Part shown: positions 1-9,300 of the stretch, piece after piece
Layout: every line of letters begins with the position of its first letter
How positions within the stretch are numbered: position 1 is the stretch's first letter
Assembly: GCF_000024005.1 (NCBI RefSeq)
Contig: NC_013132.1
Span: forward strand, 7,930,001-7,994,000
Origin: Chitinophaga pinensis DSM 2588
GTDB taxonomy: Bacteria; Bacteroidota; Bacteroidia; Chitinophagales; Chitinophagaceae
Direction: 5' to 3'
Length of the DNA: 64,000 nt
Made by a program: the position numbers and the translations under genes
Notes under the pieces: generated by a model
Database searches by the model: none
What the model saw: the letters and a program-made list of their open reading frames with translations, nothing else
What the model was told of the DNA's origin: nothing

Positions 1-914
1 ATACCTGGCACAGCCTTCCGCCAGAGCTCCCCGGCGAGGGTGGTATCCTGCCGGCGTAATTGTCTGACACTATACATAAACATCTCAAAGTTAGCGGCAT
101 ATCTGAAATGAATATCAGGCGAATTCCCTGCCACAAGATAGCCAACAAAGTTTGCTTCTTCCTCCGGGGCGTATCCCAGCTGGTGTGCTACTTCATGACA
201 AATGGTGAATGGCTGGAGGAATCCGGGCGTCGTAACATTGACATGGGCTTCGCCGGTGAAGGGGTTCAGATAACCACCCACCCCCATATAATTGATCCAG
301 TGACCGTATAAAGAAGGTTTGATACAGGGGCTGTTATAACGTAGTCCGGGCCATTTTTCCACGGCTGCCTCATAGGCATTTATGGCCTGACTGAACATGG
401 CGGCACTGTCAGCACCCGGGTGAGTAGCGTGAACGGTATCCCCCAGGGCGCTTTTATACTGATTTACCTGTTGCAACAAAGTATCGGTCAGCCGGTATAA
501 CTGATCGGCATTATATTCATTGACTTCCAGGGAGAGATCACTTTCCAGGGAATTCCTGTCGTAGTTGTATCCCCAGAATAACATAAATATCAGATAGACA
601 GATAATAATGCCTGAATCCCCTGTAGAAACTGTATTCCTAAAAGCTTCCATTGCTTTTTTAAAATTTTATAACATATCTTTAACAGGTAAATGACCGAAG
701 TAATAATCCAGGCGGCATAAATTACGTCGCCGATACTGAAAGGAACTTTCCCCAGTACCTTCCGGAGTAGTAAACTGATCCAAACGTATAACCTATGAAA
801 ATAAAACTCAGCAAACCTATGGCTGAATGCGAAAAGAGTGTGCAGCAACAAGATGCAAACCACGGTGATCAGTATACGTATACCAATGCCCTTTACCTTT
901 ATTTTAAAATCCAT
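1..914 (-). CDS. DUF3810 family membrane zinc-metallopeptidase-like protein, C-terminus off the window
   Basis: I translated this strand directly from an ATG at 914. The N-terminus has two to three hydrophobic segments (about residues 12-30, 58-78 and 85-105). A soluble part follows with an HEXXH-type motif, HEVAHQLGY, and a downstream EEEANF stretch that could supply a further metal ligand. That layout matches the DUF3810 family, membrane-anchored putative zinc proteases common in Bacteroidota. The substrate is unknown. The reading frame is open to base 1, so the C-terminus is missing. It is divergent from the fructosamine kinase gene, with about 50 bases between the starts. The family call is fairly sure; protease activity is inferred from the motif only. 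Confidence 0.75.
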   Translation of the reverse strand, partial: MDFKIKVKGIGIRILITVVCILLLHTLFAFSHRFAEFYFHRLYVWISLLLRKVLGKVPFSIGDVIYAAWIITSVIYLLKICYKILKKQWKLLGIQFLQGIQALLSVYLIFMLFWGYNYDRNSLESDLSLEVNEYNADQLYRLTDTLLQQVNQYKSALGDTVHATHPGADSAAMFSQAINAYEAAVEKWPGLRYNSPCIKPSLYGHWINYMGVGGYLNPFTGEAHVNVTTPGFLQPFTICHEVAHQLGYAPEEEANFVGYLVAGNSPDIHFRYAANFEMFMYSVRQLRRQDTTLAGELWRKAVPG

Positions 915-944
915 ATCAACCTGCTAAAGAATGACCGATGAAAT

Positions 945-978
945 ATTAATGGGTGAGCTGAATTAATGGGTGAGCTGA
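945..978 (+). repeat. 17-base perfect tandem duplication covering a start codon
   Basis: The 17 bases from 945 are repeated exactly from 962. Each copy holds an ATG. The first ATG (949) opens a five-codon frame, MGELN, whose TAA overlaps the second ATG as TAATG at 964-968. The second ATG is the probable start of the fructosamine kinase gene. Confidence 0.8.
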
Positions 979-1829
979 CATCTGCACTTTCCTGTCAGTC
1001 GGGAATGAAAATACACATTAATTACGCAGAAAAAATACCCGGAGGAGATATAAATGAAGTTTTTAAGCTGAATACGGACAATGGTCTGCTATTCCTTAAA
1101 ATGAATGACGCGCATAACTATCCTGACATGTTTGAACGGGAGTTCATGGGACTGGAGACCTTATCCGCGACAAATACCCTGTCTGTACCACGCCCGCTGG
1201 CTACCGGCCGTTCGGGTGGTAAAGTATTCCTGGTAACGGAATTTATGGAGAAAGGCCGTATCAATCCGGACTTCTGGGAGAACTTTGGCGCCAATCTGTC
1301 ACGTATGCACCGGCATACGCAGCAGCATTTTGGTTTACCACAGGCAAACTATATAGGCAATATCAAACAATATAATACACCTTACAGCAGCTGGTCTGTT
1401 TTCTATGCTTTCAACCGTCTGCAGCCGCTGACGAGAGAAGCGTATGATCGTCAGGTGATCGATAAACAGATGGTAACCCAGATGGAGACCTTGTGGAGAC
1501 ATCTGCCACAGATCTTTCCGGACGAACAGCCATCCCTGTTACATGGCGATTTCTGGTCGGGCAATTATATGGTGGGAAGTGATGGCAGGGCCTGTGTATA
1601 CGATCCTGCTGTTTATTACGGCAACCGGGAAATGGATCTGGCCACAGCGAGACTGTTTGGCGGATTTGACACCCGTTTCTTCTTCAGCTATCAAACAATG
1701 TATCCACTGGCAGAAGGTTGGCAGCAACGTATAGGGATCTGTCAGCTGTATCCGTTATTAGTGCATCTGCTGTTATTTGGCGGCAGCTATTATAACAGTG
1801 TGAAGGACATTCTGGACAATTTCAATTAG
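966..1829 (+). CDS. Fructosamine kinase family protein
   Basis: This is a full-length 287-residue member of the fructosamine kinase/ketosamine-3-kinase family (PF03881), which phosphorylates sugar adducts on protein amines and so helps remove glycation damage. Visible motifs are the N-terminal GGDINEVFKL (about residues 25-34) with the ATP-binding Lys in FLKMND, and the catalytic loop LLHGDFWSGNY with downstream YDPAVYYGNREMDLA supplying the metal-binding Asp. The length fits the family at about 290 residues. The chosen start lies in the second copy of a 17-base duplication; the first copy gives only a five-codon leader frame. The gene stands alone and ends at a bidirectional hairpin shared with the opposing sensor kinase gene. 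Confidence 0.88.
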   Translation: MGELTSALSCQSGMKIHINYAEKIPGGDINEVFKLNTDNGLLFLKMNDAHNYPDMFEREFMGLETLSATNTLSVPRPLATGRSGGKVFLVTEFMEKGRINPDFWENFGANLSRMHRHTQQHFGLPQANYIGNIKQYNTPYSSWSVFYAFNRLQPLTREAYDRQVIDKQMVTQMETLWRHLPQIFPDEQPSLLHGDFWSGNYMVGSDGRACVYDPAVYYGNREMDLATARLFGGFDTRFFFSYQTMYPLAEGWQQRIGICQLYPLLVHLLLFGGSYYNSVKDILDNFN

Positions 1830-2052
1830 GAATTACGAATTAGGAATTACGAATTGGAGGGAAGATCGTTTAGATGGTAATATTGCCTGAAGCATATTCG
1901 GGATAGATGATAATAGAAAGAGGGCGTCCGCTGTTGGTGAACGCCCTCTTTCTATTAAAACGATTAATCTGTCAATTTATGTTGGAGCCTATAACTTCAC
2001 CATTGATGCTATAATAGCACAATTCTTAATTCCCAATTCCTAATTCCTAATT
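1827..2052. repeat. Palindromic intergenic repeat element, copy A
   Basis: Iterated AATTAGGAATTA/AATTACGAATT units lie at 1827-1858, and the complementary TAATTCCTAATT units lie at 2023-2052. Between them is a hairpin at 1912-1956 with 16-base arms that match perfectly. The element fills the gap between two convergent genes. A second element with the same plan is at 6112-6324. Confidence 0.65.
1912..1956. terminator. Bidirectional rho-independent terminator
   Basis: The arms AATAGAAAGAGGGCGT and ACGCCCTCTTTCTATT are separated by 13 bases. They serve the fructosamine kinase gene (+) and the hybrid sensor kinase gene (-), which converge here. Confidence 0.75.
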
Positions 2053-2054
2053 GA

Positions 2055-4076
2055 CTACTGCATATGTTTCATCCGCTCGTACTCCTGTTCTATAATAGGA
2101 TAGAATTTGTCCAGGTCGCGCGAGATACCTGCAAATACCGCTTCCACCTCTTCCGGCGGCGTGGCCGCATTGGTGTTCAGCGTATTTTCCAGCTGCTGCA
2201 TTTTACTGGTAATCCAGGTGAGGCCCACCATAGCGAAGTTAGGCTTCAGCTTATGTACCTGGAATTTGAGTTGTTCCCAGTCGCGGTCTTCGACCAGCTT
2301 TTTGATCTTCACCACTTCTTCCAGGATCGTTTTGAGAAAGATCTCAAAAAGGTCGGCGGCGTAAGAGATATTGTTCTCGTATAAAGTATTCAGGTACTTT
2401 ACATCCAGCTCGTTATGGAACTCAAATCCGGAAATGTTTGTAGGCTCTTCCATTATTAATTCTGTTTCGTCATCATTCAGATACTTATTCAATACCTGCA
2501 ATAATTGGTCTGGTGTATAAGGTTTCGTTAAAATATCGGTGATCCCTGCCTGTCTGGCCTGTGTAAAAGTACTCTCCATGGCCAGGGCGGTGGTCGCAAC
2601 GAGCGGCGTGGCTACGTTGGGTTTAGATTCGTCCTGTCTGATCTTTACGGCCAGTTCGAGACCATTAAGACCCGGAATACGAATATCGAGTAAAATCAGG
2701 TCATATAAACGGGAATCCAGAAAATAGAGTGCATCCGGCCCGTTGGTCGCGAGCTGGTGCTGGATATTATATTTTTCCAGCAGACTGATAATATACCGGA
2801 GGTTCATGGGGTTATCCTCGATCACCAGTACTTTGGCTACTGAAAAGTTGGGTTGCCTTTTCATATGTCCTGACCTTGCATTAGAAACGAAGGGTTTTCG
2901 GGTATCAATAAAGGGCAGTGTAAAAGAAAAACAGGTGCTGAAGCCGTCGGCTTCTTCGACAACGATGCTGCCGCCCTGTAGTTCAACCAACTGTTTGGAT
3001 ATGGCTAATCCCAATCCTGTGCCACCATAATTTTCCCGGATCTCCTGTTCTGCCTGTTTGTAGTTCTGGAAGATCAGTTCCAGTTTATCTTTCTGAATGC
3101 CGATACCGGTATCGCATACCTGAAAGGTCACCCAACATTTATCTTCCTGCCAGGAATCCAGTTGCACGTTAATGGCTATTTCACCTTCCCGTGTGAATTT
3201 CTCTGCATTACCTAACAAGTTCATAAGTATTTGGTTCAGCAGCATATCATCTCCTACCAGCCAGGTCTTCAGCTGCGGATCGATAGATGCGGAAATACTG
3301 ACCGGCCGCTGGCCTATTTTCAGTTCAAATGTATGGCGGAGGGACTGGACCAGTTCGGTGAGATTGAACTCCCGCTGGTTAACCTGCAATTCACCGGCTT
3401 CGATCTTGGAAAGGTCCAGGATATCGGAAATCAGGCCCATGAGGATACCTGAAGAGTGTTTCAGTATATTAATATAGTCCCGTTGCTTGGGATCGAGATT
3501 TGTTTCTTCCAGCAGGTGCGTCATTCCGACGATGACGTTCAGGGGGGTCCGGATTTCATGGCTCATACTGGCCAGGAATTCTTTCTGAGCGCCCCTGGCT
3601 TCTTCTGCCTGCCGGCGGGCCAGGTCCAGTTGCGAACGGGGCATTTTATGGCGGGAAACGTCGACAATCTGCCAGACGCTGCCCATAAAACGGCGTTTTT
3701 CTATTAAAGGATTGTAGCTGACTTCATATATGCGTCCGTCGCGAAGAATGATCTCCCACCCGAAATAAGGTTTCTTTTTCAGCCGGAGATCCCGCATTTT
3801 TTGCTCAAAGTCTTCCACGTGTTCGACCATCCGGCTGAAATAGCGGATAATAGCGGTGTAGGACATACCGAAGATGTGCATCGCCTCCTGACCGGCATTC
3901 TGTTCGAAGACGGAATTGACCCAGATAACCCGGTGATTTCCATCGGTTACGAGTACACCCGCATTACTATTTTGTAGCAATACGCTGATGGGAAGTGAAA
4001 ATATAGCGAGATTGTCCGCAGATAAACTACGGGCAGTGGGATGTTTTCTCGTACCTTTGATCCGGGCTTTGGCCAT
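2055..4076 (-). CDS. Soluble PAS hybrid sensor histidine kinase with receiver and HPt domains
   Basis: This 673-residue cytoplasmic phosphorelay kinase has no membrane segment. Domains in order: PAS (about 30-145); HisKA with phospho-acceptor His173 in [11 protein letters not shown]; HATPase_c with N box [10 protein letters not shown] (about 285-294), DTGIGI and GGTGLGLAI; receiver (about 415-535) with probable phospho-acceptor Asp464 in [13 protein letters not shown] and Lys518 in the KPY motif; and an HPt domain with His608 in [12 protein letters not shown]. The whole His-Asp-His relay is therefore in one protein, which would pass phosphate to a separate regulator that is not in this window. 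The PAS domain is the likely sensor, with unknown ligand. The start chosen is the longest [11 protein letters not shown]. No response-regulator gene is adjacent. Confidence 0.9.
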   Translation of the reverse strand: MAKARIKGTRKHPTARSLSADNLAIFSLPISVLLQNSNAGVLVTDGNHRVIWVNSVFEQNAGQEAMHIFGMSYTAIIRYFSRMVEHVEDFEQKMRDLRLKKKPYFGWEIILRDGRIYEVSYNPLIEKRRFMGSVWQIVDVSRHKMPRSQLDLARRQAEEARGAQKEFLASMSHEIRTPLNVIVGMTHLLEETNLDPKQRDYINILKHSSGILMGLISDILDLSKIEAGELQVNQREFNLTELVQSLRHTFELKIGQRPVSISASIDPQLKTWLVGDDMLLNQILMNLLGNAEKFTREGEIAINVQLDSWQEDKCWVTFQVCDTGIGIQKDKLELIFQNYKQAEQEIRENYGGTGLGLAISKQLVELQGGSIVVEEADGFSTCFSFTLPFIDTRKPFVSNARSGHMKRQPNFSVAKVLVIEDNPMNLRYIISLLEKYNIQHQLATNGPDALYFLDSRLYDLILLDIRIPGLNGLELAVKIRQDESKPNVATPLVATTALAMESTFTQARQAGITDILTKPYTPDQLLQVLNKYLNDDETELIMEEPTNISGFEFHNELDVKYLNTLYENNISYAADLFEIFLKTILEEVVKIKKLVEDRDWEQLKFQVHKLKPNFAMVGLTWITSKMQQLENTLNTNAATPPEEVEAVFAGISRDLDKFYPIIEQEYERMKHMQ

Positions 4077-4187
4077 TCTTTATAGGACTGGTTGGAAGTT
4101 GGCGCGTAAGTTTGGCGCTCCTGTACATAAATTTATACAGTATACAATATATAAATATTATGTTGGGAATCACAAAATTAGGAAATT

Positions 4188-4217
4188 TTTGCAATTGGAA
4201 ATATTTGGTTACCTTTG
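4188..4217 (+). promoter_or_regulatory. Bacteroidota-type promoter for the DUF177-rpmF-plsX operon
   Basis: TTTG at 4188-4191 and TACCTTTG at 4210-4217 are 18 bases apart. This matches the Bacteroidota -33/-7 consensus (TTG, about 19, TAnnTTTG). The -7 box contains the TTG at 4215 that would be read as an upstream in-frame start, so translation must begin later, at ATG 4245. Confidence 0.75.
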
Positions 4218-4244
4218 CATCCCTCTAAAAGTGAGGATTTTATT

Positions 4245-4781
4245 ATGAAAGCACTCCGTCAATTTGATATTGCCTTTGTGGGACTGAAGCCCGGAGAGCA
4301 TACATTTGAGTACCAAATTACGGATAGTTTCTTTGAAGACTACGGCCCGCAGGATTTCAGCAACTGCAAGGCAACTGTAAAGTTGCTCTTAGACAAGAAA
4401 AATAATTTTTTCCTGTTGAAGTTTGAAATCGGCGGAACTGTTACTGTGAATTGCGACCGTTGCGGACAGCCATTCGATTTACAATTATGGGATGATTTTG
4501 AACATGTTGTAAAATTGGTAAACAATCCGGACGAGCTAAATGAGGAGGATGATACAGATGTTTCCTTTATATCTTTAACGGAATCTCATCTGAATGTGGC
4601 TGACTGGATCTATGAGTTTATCAATCTCAGTATCCCTATGCAGCGTATTCACCCGGCTGACAGTAAAGGACAAAGCGGCTGTGATCCAAAGATTCTTGAT
4701 ATGCTGGACCAAATGAACCGGCAGGCTAACGAAAAAGAGAATCCGATCTGGAAAGGTCTGGATAAATTTCGTGAGAACTAA
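4245..4781 (+). CDS. DUF177 (YceD family) protein
   Basis: This 178-residue protein belongs to the YceD/DUF177 family, which is nearly always encoded just before rpmF. Family members in chloroplasts and bacteria are linked to 23S rRNA metabolism and ribosome assembly. The central CDRCGQPF segment carries the conserved Cys pair, and the acidic VSFISLTESHLNVADWIYEFI region with SIPMQRIHP is typical. I chose ATG 4245 over an in-frame TTG at 4215 because the latter lies inside the promoter -7 element. Its stop is 79 bases before rpmF, and the two genes probably share one transcript. Confidence 0.9.
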   Translation: MKALRQFDIAFVGLKPGEHTFEYQITDSFFEDYGPQDFSNCKATVKLLLDKKNNFFLLKFEIGGTVTVNCDRCGQPFDLQLWDDFEHVVKLVNNPDELNEEDDTDVSFISLTESHLNVADWIYEFINLSIPMQRIHPADSKGQSGCDPKILDMLDQMNRQANEKENPIWKGLDKFREN

Positions 4782-4860
4782 AACATTCAGTGTACGTCGA
4801 AGGCGGAGATTGATACTAACTTTATTAAACTTAAACACGGACAATTAAAACTTAAATAAG

Positions 4861-5055
4861 ATGCCAAATCCGAAACGCAGACATTCTCAGCAAAGATCAG
4901 CTAAGAGAAGGACGCATTACAAGGCCTTTGCGGATACTTTAAGCACTGATAGCGCAACTGGTGAAGTGCACCTGAGACATCGTGCTCACTGGGTAGAGAA
5001 CAAACTGTACTACAGAGGAAAAGTAGTATTGGAAAAACAAAGCAGCACTAAATAA
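4861..5055 (+). CDS. rpmF: 50S ribosomal protein L32
   Basis: This 64-residue protein starts MPNPKRRHSQQRSAKRRTHY, the signature N-terminus of bL32, which binds near the exit side of the large subunit. It lacks the two CxxC pairs of zinc-binding L32, so it is the zinc-free form. The order DUF177-rpmF-plsX is widely conserved. Confidence 0.97.
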   Translation: MPNPKRRHSQQRSAKRRTHYKAFADTLSTDSATGEVHLRHRAHWVENKLYYRGKVVLEKQSSTK

Positions 5056-5100
5056 TTTTACTATTTTTACCCCCGACCAAACAGACAAACCTAAACGTTC

Positions 5101-6042
5101 ATGAGAATCGGGCTTGATATGATGGGTGGCGACTTCGCCCCTCTCGAAGCAGTAAAAGGAGTAAAATTATTTTTCGACACTGTTGCTACTGATGCGCACC
5201 TGGTAATGATCGGTGACGAGGCAGCTCTGGCGCCCTTGTTAGCAGAAGCACAGTTAGACCAATCAAAATATTCAGTTGTTCATTCATCTCAGGTAATTGG
5301 GATGAATGAACATCCTACCAAGGCACTGAAGGAAAAACCGCAGTCCTCTATTGGCATCGGCTTCCATCTCTTACAGAGCGGCAAGATCGATGCATTTATC
5401 AGTGCCGGTAACACCGGCGCTATGATGGTTGGTACTTTTTACTCCATCAAAGCAATAGAAGGTGTACAACGGCCAACTATATCCACTCCCGTTCCAAGGG
5501 AAGATGGATCTTTCGGGCTTCTGCTGGATGTTGGTATCAACGCTGATTGTAAACCAGAGAATCTGGTACAGTTTGCTGTCCTCGGCTCCCTTTATTCCAA
5601 ACACATCCTGGGAATCAACGATCCAACCGTGGGTCTGTTGAATATCGGTGAAGAAGAAGGAAAAGGAAACCTCCTGGCACAGGCAACTTACCCGCTACTC
5701 AAGGAACATCCGCAACTGAACTTCGTCGGCAATGTGGAAGGACGCGACGTCCTCACCAACAAAGCAGATGTGATTGTGTGTGAAGGTTTTACCGGAAACG
5801 TAGTTTTGAAAATGGCTGAATCATTCCATGATATTGCATTAAGACGCAACATCAACGATGATTACATGAAAAAGTTCGATTTTGAAAGCTATGGTGGTAC
5901 TCCCGTACTGGGCGTGTCAAGACCGGTAATTATTGGTCATGGTATCTCTAAAGGCGTAGCCTTTAAAAACATGATCTCACTGGCTCAACAGATGATTCAA
6001 ACGAAGCTGCTGGATAAAATCCGCGAAAGCTTTGTGAAATAA
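5101..6042 (+). CDS. plsX: Phosphate acyltransferase PlsX
   Basis: PlsX makes acyl-phosphate from acyl-ACP for PlsY-dependent phospholipid synthesis and acts as a peripheral membrane enzyme. The 313-residue protein starts MRIGLDMMGGDFAP and carries the conserved AFISAGNTGAMM segment, LLDVGINADCKPENLVQFA, and CEGFTGNVVLK. The length fits the family (about 310-340). It follows rpmF by 45 bases in the same direction. The common fabH partner is not next to it: transcription ends at a hairpin at 6073-6107. Confidence 0.96.
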   Translation: MRIGLDMMGGDFAPLEAVKGVKLFFDTVATDAHLVMIGDEAALAPLLAEAQLDQSKYSVVHSSQVIGMNEHPTKALKEKPQSSIGIGFHLLQSGKIDAFISAGNTGAMMVGTFYSIKAIEGVQRPTISTPVPREDGSFGLLLDVGINADCKPENLVQFAVLGSLYSKHILGINDPTVGLLNIGEEEGKGNLLAQATYPLLKEHPQLNFVGNVEGRDVLTNKADVIVCEGFTGNVVLKMAESFHDIALRRNINDDYMKKFDFESYGGTPVLGVSRPVIIGHGISKGVAFKNMISLAQQMIQTKLLDKIRESFVK

Positions 6043-6072
6043 TTTACATCCTATCGAAAATGAAAGGTATTG

Positions 6073-6107
6073 ATACCGTCTCTTTTTATAAGAGGCGGTA
6101 TTTTTTT
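6073..6107 (+). terminator. Rho-independent terminator after plsX
   Basis: The arms ATACCGTCTCTT and AAGAGGCGGTAT (one mismatch) with a short loop are followed by a run of seven T. Confidence 0.85.
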
Positions 6108-6111
6108 GTCA

Positions 6112-6324
6112 ATTAGGAATTAGGAATTAACAATTAAGAATTGAAATGCAGCGGAGACAGACAACATAATAAAGAGAAAGGGGCTTCTCCCCCACAGGAA
6201 AAGCCCCTTTCTCTTTATTCTATAAGTCTCAATTAATCAATATGTTAAACTGAAGGATATAGCTCGCAATAATTCCTAATTCTTAATTCTTAATTCTTAA
6301 TTCTTAATTCTTAATTCCTAATTG
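6112..6324. repeat. Palindromic intergenic repeat element, copy B
   Basis: AATTAGGAATTA-type units at 6112-6145 face tandem TAATTCTTAATTC units at 6270-6324. Between them is a perfect 19-base hairpin (6168-6186 with 6201-6219, arm AATAAAGAGAAAGGGGCTT) that can terminate transcription in both directions. Like copy A at 1827-2052, it fills the space between convergent genes. Confidence 0.65.
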
Positions 6325-6327
6325 ACT

Positions 6328-9300
6328 TTACACCTTTTCCAACGGTAGCCTCACATAAAACGTCGTACCCACGGTCAACTGCGTTTCAAACCAGATCTCT
6401 CCCCTCGCCTGCTCTACGATGTTTTTACACATCGCCAGTCCGAGGCCGGTACCGGAGTTTTTAGTGGTAAAATTCGGTACGAAGATCTTAGGCTGTATTT
6501 CCGGTGGAATCCCCTCTCCATTGTCTTCTACACTCACAACGACCCAACCTTCCTCCTGCTCTGTCATGGCAATCGTCACATTTCCTTCCCTTCCTTCCGG
6601 TAATGCCTGTACCGCGTTTTGCAAAAGATTGGTAAACAATCGATTCATCTGCGTTTTATCGGCAAATACATAAAAAGCCTTCCCTGGTGGCGGGAAATGC
6701 ATACTGAAATTGTCGTGGATCTGGTAAAGATCTCTCAGCGAATGCAGCACCTCATTCAATAACAATACCTCGCTGTTAGCCTCGTCAATACGCGAAAATG
6801 CCGAGAAATCGGATGCGATATTCGCCAGGTGCTCTATCTGTTCCACCAGTGTATGCGCCACGTTTTTAGACAACTGCTTTACGTTTGGTGCGTCATTGTC
6901 GATGGCCCGTTGCAGGTATTGTATACTGAGCTTCATCGGCGTCAGCGGATTCTTAATCTCATGGGCTACCTGTCTCGCCATCTCTCTCCAGGCCCCTTCC
7001 CTTTCACTCTTTGCCAGGCGGGCGGCGCTGACCTCCAGTTTACGCACCATTTTATTGTATTCCTTCACCAATGCCCCGATCTCGTCATCCTTTTCCCATT
7101 CAATCTCGTCATTCTGCTGTCCAAGGTTCACGTGCCGCAGCTTTTCTGTTACCAGCGAGAAGGATTTGGTAATGGAATTCGTGATCAGCAATGCCAGTAA
7201 ACCCGCAATCAGGAAGATAAAGGCATTGAAATTAATCAGGGCGACCAGGAAGTTGGAGATCTGCTGATTCAACTCCGTCTGGGTCGCGAAATAAGGCACA
7301 TTCAGATAGGCAAAGATCTCCCCGGTACTGCTCCGTAAAGGCTTATAACCGGAAAGGTATTTCATGCCGCCAATCTTCTCCTTCTGTATCCACTGGATCT
7401 TTGGTTCGCGATAAAGCTGCAGAAAGGCATCCGGATTGATCTTCCTGGATAATAATCCTTTCTCTGTGATCAATGGCTGTGTAGTGACCTGCAAATTGCC
7501 ATCCCGGTCATAGATATTGATGTCCAGGGCTCTTTCATCTGCTATTTCTGCCATCTCTGCTGTCAGCCCTGCCTGGAATATCGGATCATACAGATCCTCC
7601 AGGTCATCGAACATACGCTGGTTTTCGAATACCTTTTCCACATCGCGGGACACCTCATTAATCGTACGGCTCAATCGCTCTTTATTCTCTCTTTCAGAAC
7701 GGTCGATGAAGAAGAGGATCGTCGTCAGACCCAGGATGATAAAGGCAAATACAACGATAAAGATGATCGTACCATGCACCTTTTTACGGATGCTGATATT
7801 GATCAACGTTTTCAGATTACCGATACGCATTCTCGCTTTTACCATCAGATCCAGCACCCTGTAAATCGCGATGATCAACAGGAAAAGACAGAACATCCAC
7901 GCAAACAGGGTGATGAATTCCACAAAACTTCTGCTTTCCTTCACCACGATCACCACTTTGTCCTTTGATGCCTTATAGATCAGGCGGGAGAAGCCTTTAT
8001 GATAATCCAGTGTGATCTCATCTTTGGGTATATCTGATGCGTATAATTTGACCGGGAAAGCATAATCGTTGTTATTACTCACCAGTTCTCCCTGGTCATA
8101 AATCGCGTAGGAATAAGCAGTGGAAGATTCTTTCTCCGGATCATAAATATCTCCGTCTACCAGCAGTTCAGGATACAGTCGCTGGGTATTGACAACCGCA
8201 GGCGTCAGTTCGTATATGAGATAGCCTGCAGGTGCATTATTCCGGTAGAAATCTTTACGACCGATATAGCTGTAATCGTTATAACTGCGTTCGTTGTAAT
8301 ACAACTCATTTCCGATCAGTTCTGAGCCCATCAGCATACGCCGGCTGAGCGTCGGAAATGAAGAGGTATCTCCACCGTAAAGGGGTTCGAAATACTCGTT
8401 AAAAGGATAAAAACTAACATTAAATCTGGCCAGGTATCCCTTGAAATATTTCTGTTTCAGTTCGTCCATTATGCCCCGCTGGGTTGATCTGCCTGCACTG
8501 CTTTGCTGGAAAAACGTTTGCAAAAGCTCGTCTTCTTCCATCTGCCGCGTCACATCGGTGAGCAGCATTTCTACGTACGGGTCTTTTTGTTTGGATAATT
8601 CCACGGCCATGCGTTCCCGCAGACTAACCTCCTTTTTGTCGTTGTAATATACGAGTACAGCAGACGTAGTGATCGTCAGCAGGAAGAGCCAGAAGAGAAA
8701 TGGAACAGTGGCCAGACTGTTCTCAAAGCGGTAGGATAACACATCCAGCAGCACCACATAGATGATCAGCCAGATGACCATGGCTACCGAATAGTAGATA
8801 TCCGGGTTCTGTACACGGAAAGCCAGCCAGACGATACCGACAATACCCAGGAACAGATATTTGGTACGGTGGCGGAAGTTCGTCAGCTCATTCAGCAGAT
8901 AGTTGATGATCTGTGAGAAAAACAGGAAGCTGAATGAGATAAATCCAAGTATGATGAAGCCGATAATACTGTATTCATTCAGACTGAAAGGATTCGCCAC
9001 GTCAAACGAGATTCTTGAGTCAATTACAAGACTCTGAATGAGTTGTGACAGGAATTCTCCTACCAGGTACATAATGAAACTGGCCAGGATGATCACCACA
9101 CGTTGCTGACCGCGATTAGTCACCCGTGGCGCCTTGATGGTCTTTACGTGTTCACGGAAGAACAGTAATAACCAGAACCCGAGTAATACGTTGAGTAAAA
9201 GGTCGCCCAATGAGCGGAACACTTCATCCTTCGCATAGATCAGCGGTGTAAATATGTTGAGTGAACGCAGGTTGAATGGAAACGGGTAAAGATAACTCAG

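Noticed and set aside
60..311. 83-residue plus-strand frame
   Set aside because: It overlaps the DUF3810 gene on the other strand, which has clear family motifs. The plus frame has none.
4215..4247. TTG start for the DUF177 gene
   Set aside because: The TTG is part of the promoter -7 box, so it would not be transcribed in full. ATG 4245 fits the family start.
6265..6325. Tandem TAATTCTTAATTC units that look like a repeat array
   Set aside because: The units are short, without unique spacers or a cas gene nearby, and they belong to the palindromic intergenic element. Not a CRISPR array.
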